From assembly GCF_024622195.1 (NCBI RefSeq), contig NZ_JANKBI010000008.1, forward strand, positions 150,180-214,179: a DNA stretch of 64,000 nucleotides, written 5' to 3'. Shown here piece by piece: positions 36,978 to 44,426 of the stretch (the stretch's first letter is position 1; each line of letters starts with the position of its first letter). Below the pieces are notes generated by a model that was given only the letters and a program-made list of their open reading frames with translations, was not told the DNA's origin and made no database searches. The translations under genes and the position numbers were made by a program. This stretch comes from Murimonas intestini (GTDB taxonomy: Bacteria; Bacillota; Clostridia; Lachnospirales; Lachnospiraceae).

Positions 36978-37895
36978 TCAGCCCTTTACTGCCCCAATGG
37001 TAAGCCCCTTCATGTAATACTTCTGAAAAAACGGATAAAGAGCGATCATTGGAAGCATACCCACCACAGCTACTGCCATGCGGATACCCAAAGTTGGAAT
37101 ATTTGCCATATCTGTAGCTATACTTGAGGCATCCATGGACTGCGCCAGATATTGTACATTAGTGAGCATATTATTTAGTAATGCCTGGACACCGACTAAA
37201 TTCTTATCTGTAATAAAGTATAAACTATTCTTCCAATCATTCCAATACATTAAAGCATTCATAAATCCTATCGTTGCAATTATAGGAACGCTGAGCGGGA
37301 GCACAATTTTAAAGAAAATCCCAAATTCCGACATACCGTCGATCCGTGCGCTTTCCAGGACTTCTTTTGGAATATTGTTCTGAAAATATGTTCTGGTGAT
37401 CATAATATGAAAGGCACTGCACAGCAAAAACGGTAAAAGCAGCGCCCAAATAGTATTTTTGATATGAAATATATTGCTCCACATCATATAACTGGGAACA
37501 AGCCCGCCTGAAAACAGCATTGTGAAAAGAATAAAAAAGCTTAATATCCTTTTTCCTGGAAGCCCCGGCACCGTTAAAATGTAAGAAACCATTGTGGTAA
37601 CTATGACGCTCAAAACTGTCCCCACTATAGTCACAAAAACTGTAACCATATAGGAGTGAAAAATACTTCCTTCCCCAAATATGAATTTATATGATGTAAA
37701 ATCAATATTTTTAGGGAATATAGTATATCCATATTTTATAATATCCGCCTCTGATGAAATGGAAGACATGATTAATAATGCCATTGGAAAAACAACTGTT
37801 ATTCCCAGGATTATCATAAACACATGTGCAAATATCTGAAACCCGGTATCTTTTCTTACCATTATTTTCTCCTCTCTAAAACATTGCGTTTTCAC
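36978..37895 (-). CDS. Sugar ABC transporter permease, LplC/CarB type
   Basis: A 305-residue permease; first span about residues 20-42, EAA loop E-S-A-R-I-D-G-M-S-E near 192, C-terminus G-L-T-I-G-A-V-K-G. It overlaps the stop of the LplB-type gene by 20 bases. Part of module 3's importer. Confidence 0.92.
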   Translation of the reverse strand: MKTQCFREEKIMVRKDTGFQIFAHVFMIILGITVVFPMALLIMSSISSEADIIKYGYTIFPKNIDFTSYKFIFGEGSIFHSYMVTVFVTIVGTVLSVIVTTMVSYILTVPGLPGKRILSFFILFTMLFSGGLVPSYMMWSNIFHIKNTIWALLLPFLLCSAFHIMITRTYFQNNIPKEVLESARIDGMSEFGIFFKIVLPLSVPIIATIGFMNALMYWNDWKNSLYFITDKNLVGVQALLNNMLTNVQYLAQSMDASSIATDMANIPTLGIRMAVAVVGMLPMIALYPFFQKYYMKGLTIGAVKG

Positions 37896-38802
37896 TGCTG
37901 GTTTTTCTGACTATTGCATTTGTAATCATTACTAAAACAAATCCTACAACGGACTGATAGAAACAGGCCGCAGCCGACATACCCATATTTGCCGTGTTTA
38001 ACAGGCCCCGGTATACGTATGTATCAATAGTCTGGGTTACATCAATAAGCGCCCCGCTGTTCATGGGAACCTGGTAGAATAAACCGAAATCAGAGTTGAA
38101 AATTTTGCCGACAGAGAGAATCGTCAATGTGATAATCGTAGGCACCAGACATGGCAGCGTTATATTCATAAAACTCTTACGGCGGTTTGCACCGTCAAGG
38201 CTTGCGGCCTCATAAAGCCCGGGATCTATAGCCGACATATTTGCCAGATAGAGAATACAGTTTGTTCCTGTCATCTGCCACAGGCGGACGAAGATAATGA
38301 TAAACGGCCACCACTTCTGTTCACTGTAGAAGGATATAGGTTCAAAACCAAGGGGCTGCAAAATATGCATATTTATAAAACCGGTATCCCCTGCCAGCAG
38401 TGCATTAGCCAGGTAGGAAACAATAATAATAGATAAGAGGCCAGGGAATAAAATGAGTGTCTGATATACCTTCCTTGATAAACTGCTTCTGATCTCATGG
38501 AGAATGTATGCAACAAAAACTGCCATAAATGTCCCCAAAATAATAAATGCCAGATTATAAAGGAGTGTATTTCTGGTCATGATCCATGCATCTGCACTTT
38601 TAAACAAAAATTTAAAATTGTCCAATCCGACCTTTTCGCTTCCGAAAATACCGCCTTTTATCGTATATTTTTCAAAGGCAAGTATTAGTCCCCCCATTGG
38701 AATATAATTGTTGATTATAAAATAAATACAGGCCGGCATGGCCATCACATAAAATGGCCAGTATTTCCTTACTTTCTTCACAAATGATGTTTTCTTATTC
38801 AT
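37876..38802 (-). CDS. Sugar ABC transporter permease, LplB type
   Basis: A 308-residue permease; start at the ATG at 38802, since the 13 codons before it lie next to the intergenic hairpin and lack membrane or basic character. EAA loop Y-E-A-A-S-L-D-G-A-N-R-R near residue 205. It follows the binding-protein gene after a 147-base gap containing the hairpin repeat and a bidirectional terminator-like stem. Confidence 0.92.
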   Translation of the reverse strand: MNKKTSFVKKVRKYWPFYVMAMPACIYFIINNYIPMGGLILAFEKYTIKGGIFGSEKVGLDNFKFLFKSADAWIMTRNTLLYNLAFIILGTFMAVFVAYILHEIRSSLSRKVYQTLILFPGLLSIIIVSYLANALLAGDTGFINMHILQPLGFEPISFYSEQKWWPFIIIFVRLWQMTGTNCILYLANMSAIDPGLYEAASLDGANRRKSFMNITLPCLVPTIITLTILSVGKIFNSDFGLFYQVPMNSGALIDVTQTIDTYVYRGLLNTANMGMSAAACFYQSVVGFVLVMITNAIVRKTSSENAMF

Positions 38803-38833
38803 GCTTCCAGTCACTTCTCCATTTCTAAAAAGC

Positions 38834-38865
38834 GGCGCCATTTTGCTTCTGCCAAAATGCGCGCC
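38834..38865. terminator. Bidirectional terminator-like stem-loop
   Basis: GGCGC plus CATTTTG pair with CAAAATG plus GCGCC around a 7-nt loop, with a one-base bulge. The plus side continues CCTTTTATTTTTTAG and the minus side CGCTTTTTAG. It sits between the binding-protein stop and the permease start, so it probably attenuates read-through to the permeases. Confidence 0.65.
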
Positions 38866-38879
38866 CCTTTTATTTTTTA

Positions 38880-38918
38880 GGTCTGTGCAGTAAATGCACA
38901 GACCTGCTGAATAGTTAC
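38880..38918 (-). repeat. Partial copy of the hairpin repeat (right end)
   Basis: Matches the last 39 bases of the full copy exactly, including the GTCTGTGCA/TGCACAGAC stem and the CTGAATAGTTAC end. It lies 32 bases after the binding-protein stop codon and directly next to the stem-loop at 38834-38865. Confidence 0.85.
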
Positions 38919-38949
38919 GAAAGTTCTCGGTTACTGTTCGGTGTCCCGC

Positions 38950-40398
38950 TTATTTGCCTAAAAAAGCATCCAACTGTTTTTGTTTTTCTGCAATAACAGT
39001 TTCAATTCCTGCATCTTTTAATGCCGCATTAAATTCCGGCAGATATTTCTCAGGGTCTAATGCTCCGCTTTCCAGACCAATCTGGTATTTACTGCAGACA
39101 TTATCCAGCTGCGTAATCTCGTTTGTTACATTTGCCGTATCGAAACCAAAACCAAGACCCGCGGACTTTTTCGCATTTGTATTGCTCTCTACAAGCAGTT
39201 CGGCGTATTCCGGATTCTCACTCTCCCAGCGGATTCTGTTAATATTGGAAATTGAAGCTCCAAGATGGTAAGCACATGTTGTGGCATCTTTTCCTTCTAA
39301 ATATTTACCCATTCCATTTTCGTCTAAAACATAGTGTTCGCCCTCAATACCATAACTGATCAGGTTTCCTAATTCCTCATCAGAGAACCACAGATTTAAG
39401 AACTTCATACAAGCCTCTGCATGTTCTGTATTAGACATAACCGTATATGTTACATTATTATAAGTTCTGGCAACCGGTACATCTAACAAAATAGCTCCCA
39501 TCTCCTTTTGGCAGGTTGTAGTCTGATAGTAAGCTGTATTAAAATCTGTCTGTCCTATTGTAGAAAAAGCCGCATCGTTCTTTGTAAGAACAGGAAAAGC
39601 ATCTGTCTGTGTCTGAATATCTTTGTTGGAATATCCTTTTTCATACCAGTCATGCATAACCTTGCACAGTTCGGCATATTCTTCTGTTTCAAAAAGGTTT
39701 ACAACATCTGTTGTTTCTCCCCCATTCATTAAAACTCCATAATAATTTCCAAGATCGTCCCAAAGGCCATACGTGAAATTGGGCGCTGTATTGCCGTTGT
39801 TAGTAACGAAAGGCGTCATATCTGGTTTCTTCTCTTTTACAACTGCAAGGATATCTCCCCAGTCTTCTAAGTTCTTAACCTCTGCCACCTGTTCTGTAAG
39901 TCCAAGCTCATCCACAACATCCTGTCTGTAAATAATACCCATTGTCCAGGCATAGGATGCATAAATTGGAATTGCATACTGGACGCCGTCTATCTGGCCG
40001 CTCTTTAAGAAGTCTCCTTCCATTTCAATAATATCCTGCCCATACTCCTGTACCAGATCAGTAAGGTCATACGCAGCTCCCTGTGAAACTGCATTCAGAT
40101 ATCCGCCATAGTTGGCAATAATATCAACGTCTTCCGTCCCGCTTAAAAATAATGAATACTGCTGGAACCATTGTCCAAATTCAAAAGGTTTGAATTCAAC
40201 CTCCACCCCGATTTTTTCTCTTGTGATCTCATTGACTGCTGCCATAACATTGTCAATGTCCTCTGATGCACCGGACGTGGGAACATAAATCTTGATCTTT
40301 TCTACCTCCGAGGCCTCCGCCTTCGCTACGCTGCCTCCGGCCAGCATAGAGACTGCCATTGCTGCTGCTAATACTGCACTTGTTACCTTCCGTTTCAT
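38950..40398 (-). CDS. Extracellular solute-binding protein
   Basis: A 482-residue sugar-binding protein. The start at 40398 has GGGAGG upstream; 21 in-frame codons before it are discounted. The signal peptide ends M-L-A-G-G-S-V-A-K-A-E-A: the residue that would be the lipobox cysteine is glycine (codon GGC where TGC would give L-A-G-C), and A-E-A or A-K-A offers signal peptidase I sites. It is the promoter-proximal gene of module 3, divergent from the WYL regulator. Confidence 0.92.
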   Translation of the reverse strand: MKRKVTSAVLAAAMAVSMLAGGSVAKAEASEVEKIKIYVPTSGASEDIDNVMAAVNEITREKIGVEVEFKPFEFGQWFQQYSLFLSGTEDVDIIANYGGYLNAVSQGAAYDLTDLVQEYGQDIIEMEGDFLKSGQIDGVQYAIPIYASYAWTMGIIYRQDVVDELGLTEQVAEVKNLEDWGDILAVVKEKKPDMTPFVTNNGNTAPNFTYGLWDDLGNYYGVLMNGGETTDVVNLFETEEYAELCKVMHDWYEKGYSNKDIQTQTDAFPVLTKNDAAFSTIGQTDFNTAYYQTTTCQKEMGAILLDVPVARTYNNVTYTVMSNTEHAEACMKFLNLWFSDEELGNLISYGIEGEHYVLDENGMGKYLEGKDATTCAYHLGASISNINRIRWESENPEYAELLVESNTNAKKSAGLGFGFDTANVTNEITQLDNVCSKYQIGLESGALDPEKYLPEFNAALKDAGIETVIAEKQKQLDAFLGK

Positions 40399-40525
40399 AA
40401 ATAAAACCTCCCTGTATTTGATAGAGTCATTATATAAAAAAAATTGTTCTTTTAATATCATTTTAAAACCTTGAATTTATACTTTGAGAACCTTTTGAAG
40501 ATTTTGGGTAAAGGTTCATAAATAT

Positions 40526-40558
40526 TGACATGAGATGTCAGGTATTATCTGCTATAAT
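40526..40558 (+). promoter_or_regulatory. Operator palindrome and -10 box of the WYL regulator gene
   Basis: TGACAT-GAG-ATGTCA is a perfect 6-bp inverted repeat; 12 bases further is TATAAT. The palindrome covers the expected -35 position, about 20-30 bases before the -10 box and 40 before the regulator start, fitting autoregulation. The divergent importer gene begins 128 bases away on the other side. Confidence 0.6.
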
Positions 40559-40579
40559 AAGCGGAGGAGGTGACAGGAG

Positions 40580-41476
40580 ATGAAAGAAAGCAGATTATTC
40601 CGTATCGTATACTACCTGCTTGATAAGGGCCATGCTACCGCCCCGGAACTGGCTGAAAAATTTGAGGTGTCCATCCGCACAATTTACCGGGACATTGATG
40701 TCATCAGCAGCGCCGGCATTCCTGTTTACGTTACAACAGGAAGGAATGGCGGGATAGAGATCCTGGACAGCTATGTATTGGAGAAATCTATTTTTTCAGA
40801 TAAGGAAAAACAGGATATCATGGCAGCTCTGCAGAGCCTGGCCGTTATAGATAATACATATGAAAAAGAAATATTGATTAAGCTGTCTGCTCTATTTAAT
40901 ATCCGCTCAGAGAACTGGTTTGAAGTGGATTTTTCCAGATGGGGCGGCAAGACACAGGACAATGATAAATTTGAACTGCTGAAGGCTGCCGTCATCGGTC
41001 ATCAGGCTGTGTCCATCACCTATGTCAGCTCTTACGGCACACAAAGCCAAAGAAAAATACATCCCCTTAAGCTTCTGTATAAATCAAAGGAGTGGTATAT
41101 AAAGGCATACTGTACTTATAAGCAGGATTTCCGCATCTTTAAATTCAACCGCATTACGGATCTGGCACTTTTAGATGAACACTTCACTCCTGTTGATTTT
41201 CCGGACCTTCAGGATGATCCAAAGGGAACTTACAACAGGATCATCATTAAGTTTTCAAAGGAAATGGCCTACCGTGTCTATGATGAATTTGAGGCAGAAA
41301 ATATCGGGAAGCAGAAAGACGGAAGCCTGATCGTATCCGCAGAAATGCCGGAAGACTCCTGGCTGATTGGCTATCTGCTTTCCTTTGGAACGCAGGCGGA
41401 GGTTTTAGAGCCTGCTTATCTAAGAAAAGTATTGTCAAATGAAGCAAGAAAAATATATGAAATGAACAAACCATGA
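40580..41476 (+). CDS. YafY-type WYL-domain transcriptional regulator
   Basis: A 298-residue regulator. The N-terminal HTH_11 domain (about 5-60) has A-P-E-L-A-E-K-F-E-V-S-I-R-T-I-Y-R-D-I; the WYL domain (about 135-210) has H-P-L-K-L-L-Y-K-S-K-E-W-Y-I-K-A-Y, with W-Y-I standing for W-Y-L, and the C-terminal WCX extension follows. GGAGGAGG precedes the start. Such proteins bind a small ligand or nucleic acid through WYL. It is followed 120 bases on by the acetyltransferase gene on the same strand. Confidence 0.92.
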   Translation: MKESRLFRIVYYLLDKGHATAPELAEKFEVSIRTIYRDIDVISSAGIPVYVTTGRNGGIEILDSYVLEKSIFSDKEKQDIMAALQSLAVIDNTYEKEILIKLSALFNIRSENWFEVDFSRWGGKTQDNDKFELLKAAVIGHQAVSITYVSSYGTQSQRKIHPLKLLYKSKEWYIKAYCTYKQDFRIFKFNRITDLALLDEHFTPVDFPDLQDDPKGTYNRIIIKFSKEMAYRVYDEFEAENIGKQKDGSLIVSAEMPEDSWLIGYLLSFGTQAEVLEPAYLRKVLSNEARKIYEMNKP

Positions 41477-41596
41477 CACAGGTTGTCAGGGTATGTATGG
41501 TATGCTTGTAATTATAAATACAAAATAATTGTATATCTGGTATAGCTCAAAATAAATAACTTGATGGGAATTATACCGGAGTAGCGGAGGATTAAA

Positions 41597-42346
41597 ATGA
41601 GTGAAGAATTTAAAAATATAACAATCGATAACATTGAAACCGAACATCTCTGCTGTGCCATCGCAGATAAAAAGCACCAGTGTGGTGTCGGCGTCAAGAA
41701 ACAGTGGTTAAAGGAACGCATCCCGGAGGGGCATGTATTCCGCAAGCTGGACGCAAAGGGAAAAGTCTTTATAGAATACGCGCCGCTTGAGAGTGCATGG
41801 ATACCTGTCCAGGGTGATAATTTTCTCTATATATACTGTCTCTGGGTGTCAGGGTCGTTCAAAGGGAAAGGCTATGCGTCAGCTCTTCTGGAATACTGCA
41901 TTAATGATGCTAAAGCACAGGGGAAGTCCGGGGTATGCGTACTCAGTTCCAAAAAGAAAAAACCATATTTAACGGATAAAAAATTTATGCTTAAATATGG
42001 TTTTGAAGTGGCTGACAGTATTAATGATGACTATGAACTTCTGGCTTTATCCTTTGACGGGAATAAGCCCTCGTTTACAGAAAGTGTCAGGCAGATGAGC
42101 GTCAGCAGCAAAGACCTGACTATCTATTATGGCATGCAGTGTCCGTTTATCCCCAACTGTCTGGAACAGATCAAAAACTACTGCAGCGAAAACGGCATCC
42201 CCGTCCGTCTTATTGCCGTAGATACCTTAGAGAAGGCCAAGAATGTACCATGCATCTTCAACAACTGGGCTGTCTTCTACAACGGTAAATTTGAAACAGT
42301 CTCCCTGATGAATGAAGGAAGTTTGAAAAAATCACTTGGATTATAA
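41597..42346 (+). CDS. GNAT acetyltransferase with YoaP domain
   Basis: A 249-residue protein. The N-terminal two thirds is a GNAT fold with the acetyl-CoA loop F-K-G-K-G-Y-A-S near residue 94; the C-terminal part (about 170-249) resembles the YoaP domain, with Y-Y-G-M-Q-C-P-F and C-I-F-N-N-W-A-V-F-Y. CGGAGG precedes the start. Substrate unknown. Its end overlaps by six bases the end of the convergent carrier gene. Confidence 0.88.
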   Translation: MSEEFKNITIDNIETEHLCCAIADKKHQCGVGVKKQWLKERIPEGHVFRKLDAKGKVFIEYAPLESAWIPVQGDNFLYIYCLWVSGSFKGKGYASALLEYCINDAKAQGKSGVCVLSSKKKKPYLTDKKFMLKYGFEVADSINDDYELLALSFDGNKPSFTESVRQMSVSSKDLTIYYGMQCPFIPNCLEQIKNYCSENGIPVRLIAVDTLEKAKNVPCIFNNWAVFYNGKFETVSLMNEGSLKKSLGL

Positions 42347-43300
42347 TAACAAAATCCCGCACAGCAGCGGAAATGTGACGATAGAGAGAATCGTGGTCAG
42401 GAATACCCCGGCTGCCGCTGTCTCCTCGCCGCTGCCGCATTTATTCGCCATCATGACACAGAGGGCTGCACTTGGCATGGCTGTGGAAACAAGGATCACG
42501 CCCTGTATCTGGGCGTCAGGAAAGAGCAGCCGCCCCGCCAGCCATATAAGGACAGGGAATACGATCAGCTTCAGCAGGGATATTTTATACATCTGCTTAT
42601 CTGTGAACAATTCCCTGACAGGATATTCCGCCAGCATGCTGCCCAGCACGATCATGGACAGTGCCGGTGTCAGGTTTCCCACAAAGGCTATGCCTTCATG
42701 GACAATGGGCGGTATCTCCCATCCTGTGAAGAAAAGCACAAGTGCCAGGATACCTGAGATGGTTCCGGCATTGACCATGCTTTTCCAGTCACTCTTTCCT
42801 GTGCGCCCGCTGCCCTTCATCAGAAGATGGATCCCCAGCGTGTACATATACAGGTTAAATCCCAGGTGCAGCATACTTGTAAAAAAGACTGCCTGGTCCC
42901 CGAACAGGGACTGTGCCACAGGAAGCCCCATAAAGCTGCTGTTGGCAAAGATAAGCAATACCTGGCATACACTTCTCTTTTCAGCCGGGATACGCATTAC
43001 CCTGCACATCACCCATGACAAAAGGACAAGGCCCATATACATGGCCAGTCCAAAGAATATCAGCAGGATGACCTGCCCCTTCTGCGCCGCATCCACATTC
43101 TGGACTGATGCCAGAATAAGAGCCGGACATGTCACAGTCACGATCAGGCCCGACAGTTTCTTATTTGAAGCTGTGTCCAGCATCCCTTTTTTATTACAGA
43201 AAAATCCTACGGCCATTGCCAGAAATAATTTGAGCATGGTCTCCGCCAGTGAATTCCACATTTTCTTATCCAATCCCTTTTGCCTATTTATTAGATACAT
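42341..43300 (-). CDS. AEC-family (auxin efflux carrier-like) transporter
   Basis: A 319-residue membrane carrier of the AEC/YwkB/MleP type, with about ten hydrophobic segments. Bacterial relatives transport malate, malonate and other organic acids. ATG at 43300 has no clear ribosome site; ATG at 43261, just before the first membrane segment, is an alternative. It has its own strong promoter, almost identical to the one before the regulator gene upstream, and lies at the end of the peptide-catabolic region, suggesting uptake or efflux of a 2-hydroxy- or 2-oxo-acid. Codons 27-34 contain the 22-bp stretch duplicated at 43617-43638. Confidence 0.88.
   Translation of the reverse strand: MYLINRQKGLDKKMWNSLAETMLKLFLAMAVGFFCNKKGMLDTASNKKLSGLIVTVTCPALILASVQNVDAAQKGQVILLIFFGLAMYMGLVLLSWVMCRVMRIPAEKRSVCQVLLIFANSSFMGLPVAQSLFGDQAVFFTSMLHLGFNLYMYTLGIHLLMKGSGRTGKSDWKSMVNAGTISGILALVLFFTGWEIPPIVHEGIAFVGNLTPALSMIVLGSMLAEYPVRELFTDKQMYKISLLKLIVFPVLIWLAGRLLFPDAQIQGVILVSTAMPSAALCVMMANKCGSGEETAAAGVFLTTILSIVTFPLLCGILLL
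43168..43189 (-). repeat. 22-bp direct repeat, copy inside the carrier gene
   Basis: A 22-base stretch encoding K-G-M-L-D-T-A is present here and again, unchanged, at 43617-43638 between the regulator stop and the toxin remnant. Confidence 0.85.
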
Positions 43301-43352
43301 AACTGTTCAGTAACTGTACAGGCCTATACAGCCGCTTCTCTCAACTGAATTA

Positions 43353-43381
43353 ATCATAACCACAGTGCATGTATTTGTCAA
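43353..43381 (-). promoter_or_regulatory. Promoter of the AEC carrier gene
   Basis: TTGACA, 17-base spacer, TATGAT on the minus strand, 53 bases before the carrier start. It is embedded in a 47-bp block (43345-43391) that recurs with four to five differences at 44390-44436. Confidence 0.85.
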
Positions 43382-43434
43382 CGGAGAGTTTTCGGCTCCA
43401 CAAAGCATGTTACTGGTCACGGATTAAATGAAAA

Positions 43435-43459
43435 GGGTACTTGAAAAAATCAAGTACCC
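43435..43459 (-). terminator. Terminator of the decayed toxin transcript
   Basis: GGGTACTTGA pairs perfectly with TCAAGTACCC around a 5-nt loop; on the minus strand TTTTCATTT follows. Its sequence also holds the -35 box of the plus-strand RNA promoter, the same overlap seen in the intact locus at 59.3 kb. Confidence 0.7.
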
Positions 43460-43475
43460 CGTGTATAATTTACTT

Positions 43476-43585
43476 AGAAGTAATCAAAAGACATTTCGCA
43501 GTCTGATGATTGCGCTTTGGATAACTGTGCAATTTATAGTTACAAGCTATCCTCTATTGCAGTAGAGGATAGCTATTTTTTGTTT
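43476..43585 (+). ncRNA. Orphan type I antitoxin-like RNA
   Basis: TTGAAA (43441-43446), a 17-base spacer and TATAAT (43464-43469) predict a start near 43476; a strong terminator AGCTATCCTCTA...TAGAGGATAGCT (43545-43574) followed by ATTTTTTG ends it. The RNA is antisense to the 3' part and tail of the toxin remnant. Arrangement, strand and size match the intact locus at 59.3 kb. Confidence 0.65.
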
Positions 43586-43632
43586 TGATGGTTATCTGTG
43601 TAAGCGAGTGCGGCGAAAGCTGTGTCCAGCAT
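43573..43632 (-). pseudogene. C-terminal remnant of a holin-like type I toxin, fused to carrier-derived codons
   Basis: A 19-codon frame. The last 13 residues (A-L-A-Y-T-D-N-H-Q-N-K-K after F-A) resemble the polar tail of short holin-like toxins, and the stop is immediately followed by a hairpin as in the intact locus. The first residues M-L-D-T-A are encoded by the 22-bp copy of the neighbouring carrier gene. The hydrophobic N-terminus and ribosome site of a toxin are missing, so it should be non-functional. Confidence 0.6.
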
Positions 43633-43638
43633 CCCTTT
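43617..43638 (-). repeat. 22-bp direct repeat, copy beside the toxin remnant
   Basis: Identical to 43168-43189. The 22 bases just upstream on the minus strand, which end the regulator gene, match the carrier's own 5' codons at 19 of 22 positions, so this junction looks like a carrier 5' end with an internal deletion at the shared AAAGGGAT. Confidence 0.75.
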
Positions 43639-43641
43639 GCC

Positions 43642-44286
43642 CTATTGATTAGGTGTCTCTATCTCATTTAAATATTTGTAGATCGTATACTTAGATACCT
43701 GAAGCTGCTTTGACGCATATGGTACGCTTTTCTGCAGGCTGAAGAAATTCCTTTCTTTCAGCAGCTGCACCACGGCCATCCTCTCTTTTTTCTTCATCTG
43801 CTCTACGGGCTTATTGAACATGGCCAGACATGACTGGAAGATATTTTCCAGATGTATCTCTCCTGTCTGATCCTGGCTGATATTTGAAAACAGGTCGCCC
43901 TGGCAGGACGTAAAATCCTGCAGCAGCCCCTTCATCTGTGACATCAGCGTAATATCATAATTGATCCCAAGCGCAAACTGGTAATCTTCCCCATTTAAGA
44001 AAAAGGTGGACGATTTTATCATCTTCCCGGACGGGTGGATAACCAGCTGGTTCGTGATATCCTGCAGCATCTTTTCCTTGCTGAACACTTCTATATCAAT
44101 TTTTTCCCCGAATATCCCCTGATTCGTCATACCTGTCCGCCCCGACACATGGCCATTGAAGATATCTATAGACCAGACCTCGCCATCCCTCACCTCATGG
44201 ATGACAGTCTCGCAGTTCTTCCCGAACATCTCAGAAATTCCCTTTGCCAGCTTATATAGTAAATCATAGGCTTCATCTCTAGTCAT
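43642..44286 (-). CDS. YheO/DauR-like transcriptional regulator
   Basis: A 214-residue regulator: N-terminal YheO-like PAS domain (about 8-120, with I-H-E-V-R-D-G-E-V and S-G-K-M-I-K-S-S) and a C-terminal helix-turn-helix (Y-A-S-K-Q-L-Q-V-S-K-Y-T-I-Y-K-Y-L) of the HTH_22 type. GGGAGG precedes the start. In Pseudomonas, a member (DauR) regulates D-arginine catabolism next to an ornithine-cyclodeaminase-family gene; here a gene of that family lies 2.5 kb upstream on the same strand. It shares promoter sequence with the carrier gene downstream. Ligand unknown. Confidence 0.9.
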   Translation of the reverse strand: MTRDEAYDLLYKLAKGISEMFGKNCETVIHEVRDGEVWSIDIFNGHVSGRTGMTNQGIFGEKIDIEVFSKEKMLQDITNQLVIHPSGKMIKSSTFFLNGEDYQFALGINYDITLMSQMKGLLQDFTSCQGDLFSNISQDQTGEIHLENIFQSCLAMFNKPVEQMKKKERMAVVQLLKERNFFSLQKSVPYASKQLQVSKYTIYKYLNEIETPNQ

Positions 44287-44329
44287 AACTTCCTCCCATT
44301 ATATATCCCGGCAGACGCGCACATATACC

Positions 44330-44376
44330 GTTACTATTCGCAACCCCTCTAAAAACACGGTTCCGTAAATAGTAAC
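44330..44376. promoter_or_regulatory. Inverted repeat in the regulator leader
   Basis: GTTACTATT and AATAGTAAC flank 29 bases that include ACGG-TT-CCGT. It lies between the promoter and the regulator start, as an operator or leader hairpin might. Confidence 0.45.
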
Positions 44377-44397
44377 CCTCTGCCTGCAGCTGAATTA

Positions 44398-44426
44398 ATC
44401 ATAACCACAGTGAGTATATTTGTCAA
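44398..44426 (-). promoter_or_regulatory. Promoter of the YheO/DauR-like regulator gene
   Basis: TTGACA, 17-base spacer, TATGAT on the minus strand; start expected near 44391, about 105 bases before the regulator ATG. The -35 box overlaps the stop codon of the dehydrogenase gene upstream. The surrounding 47 bp repeat the carrier promoter. Confidence 0.85.
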
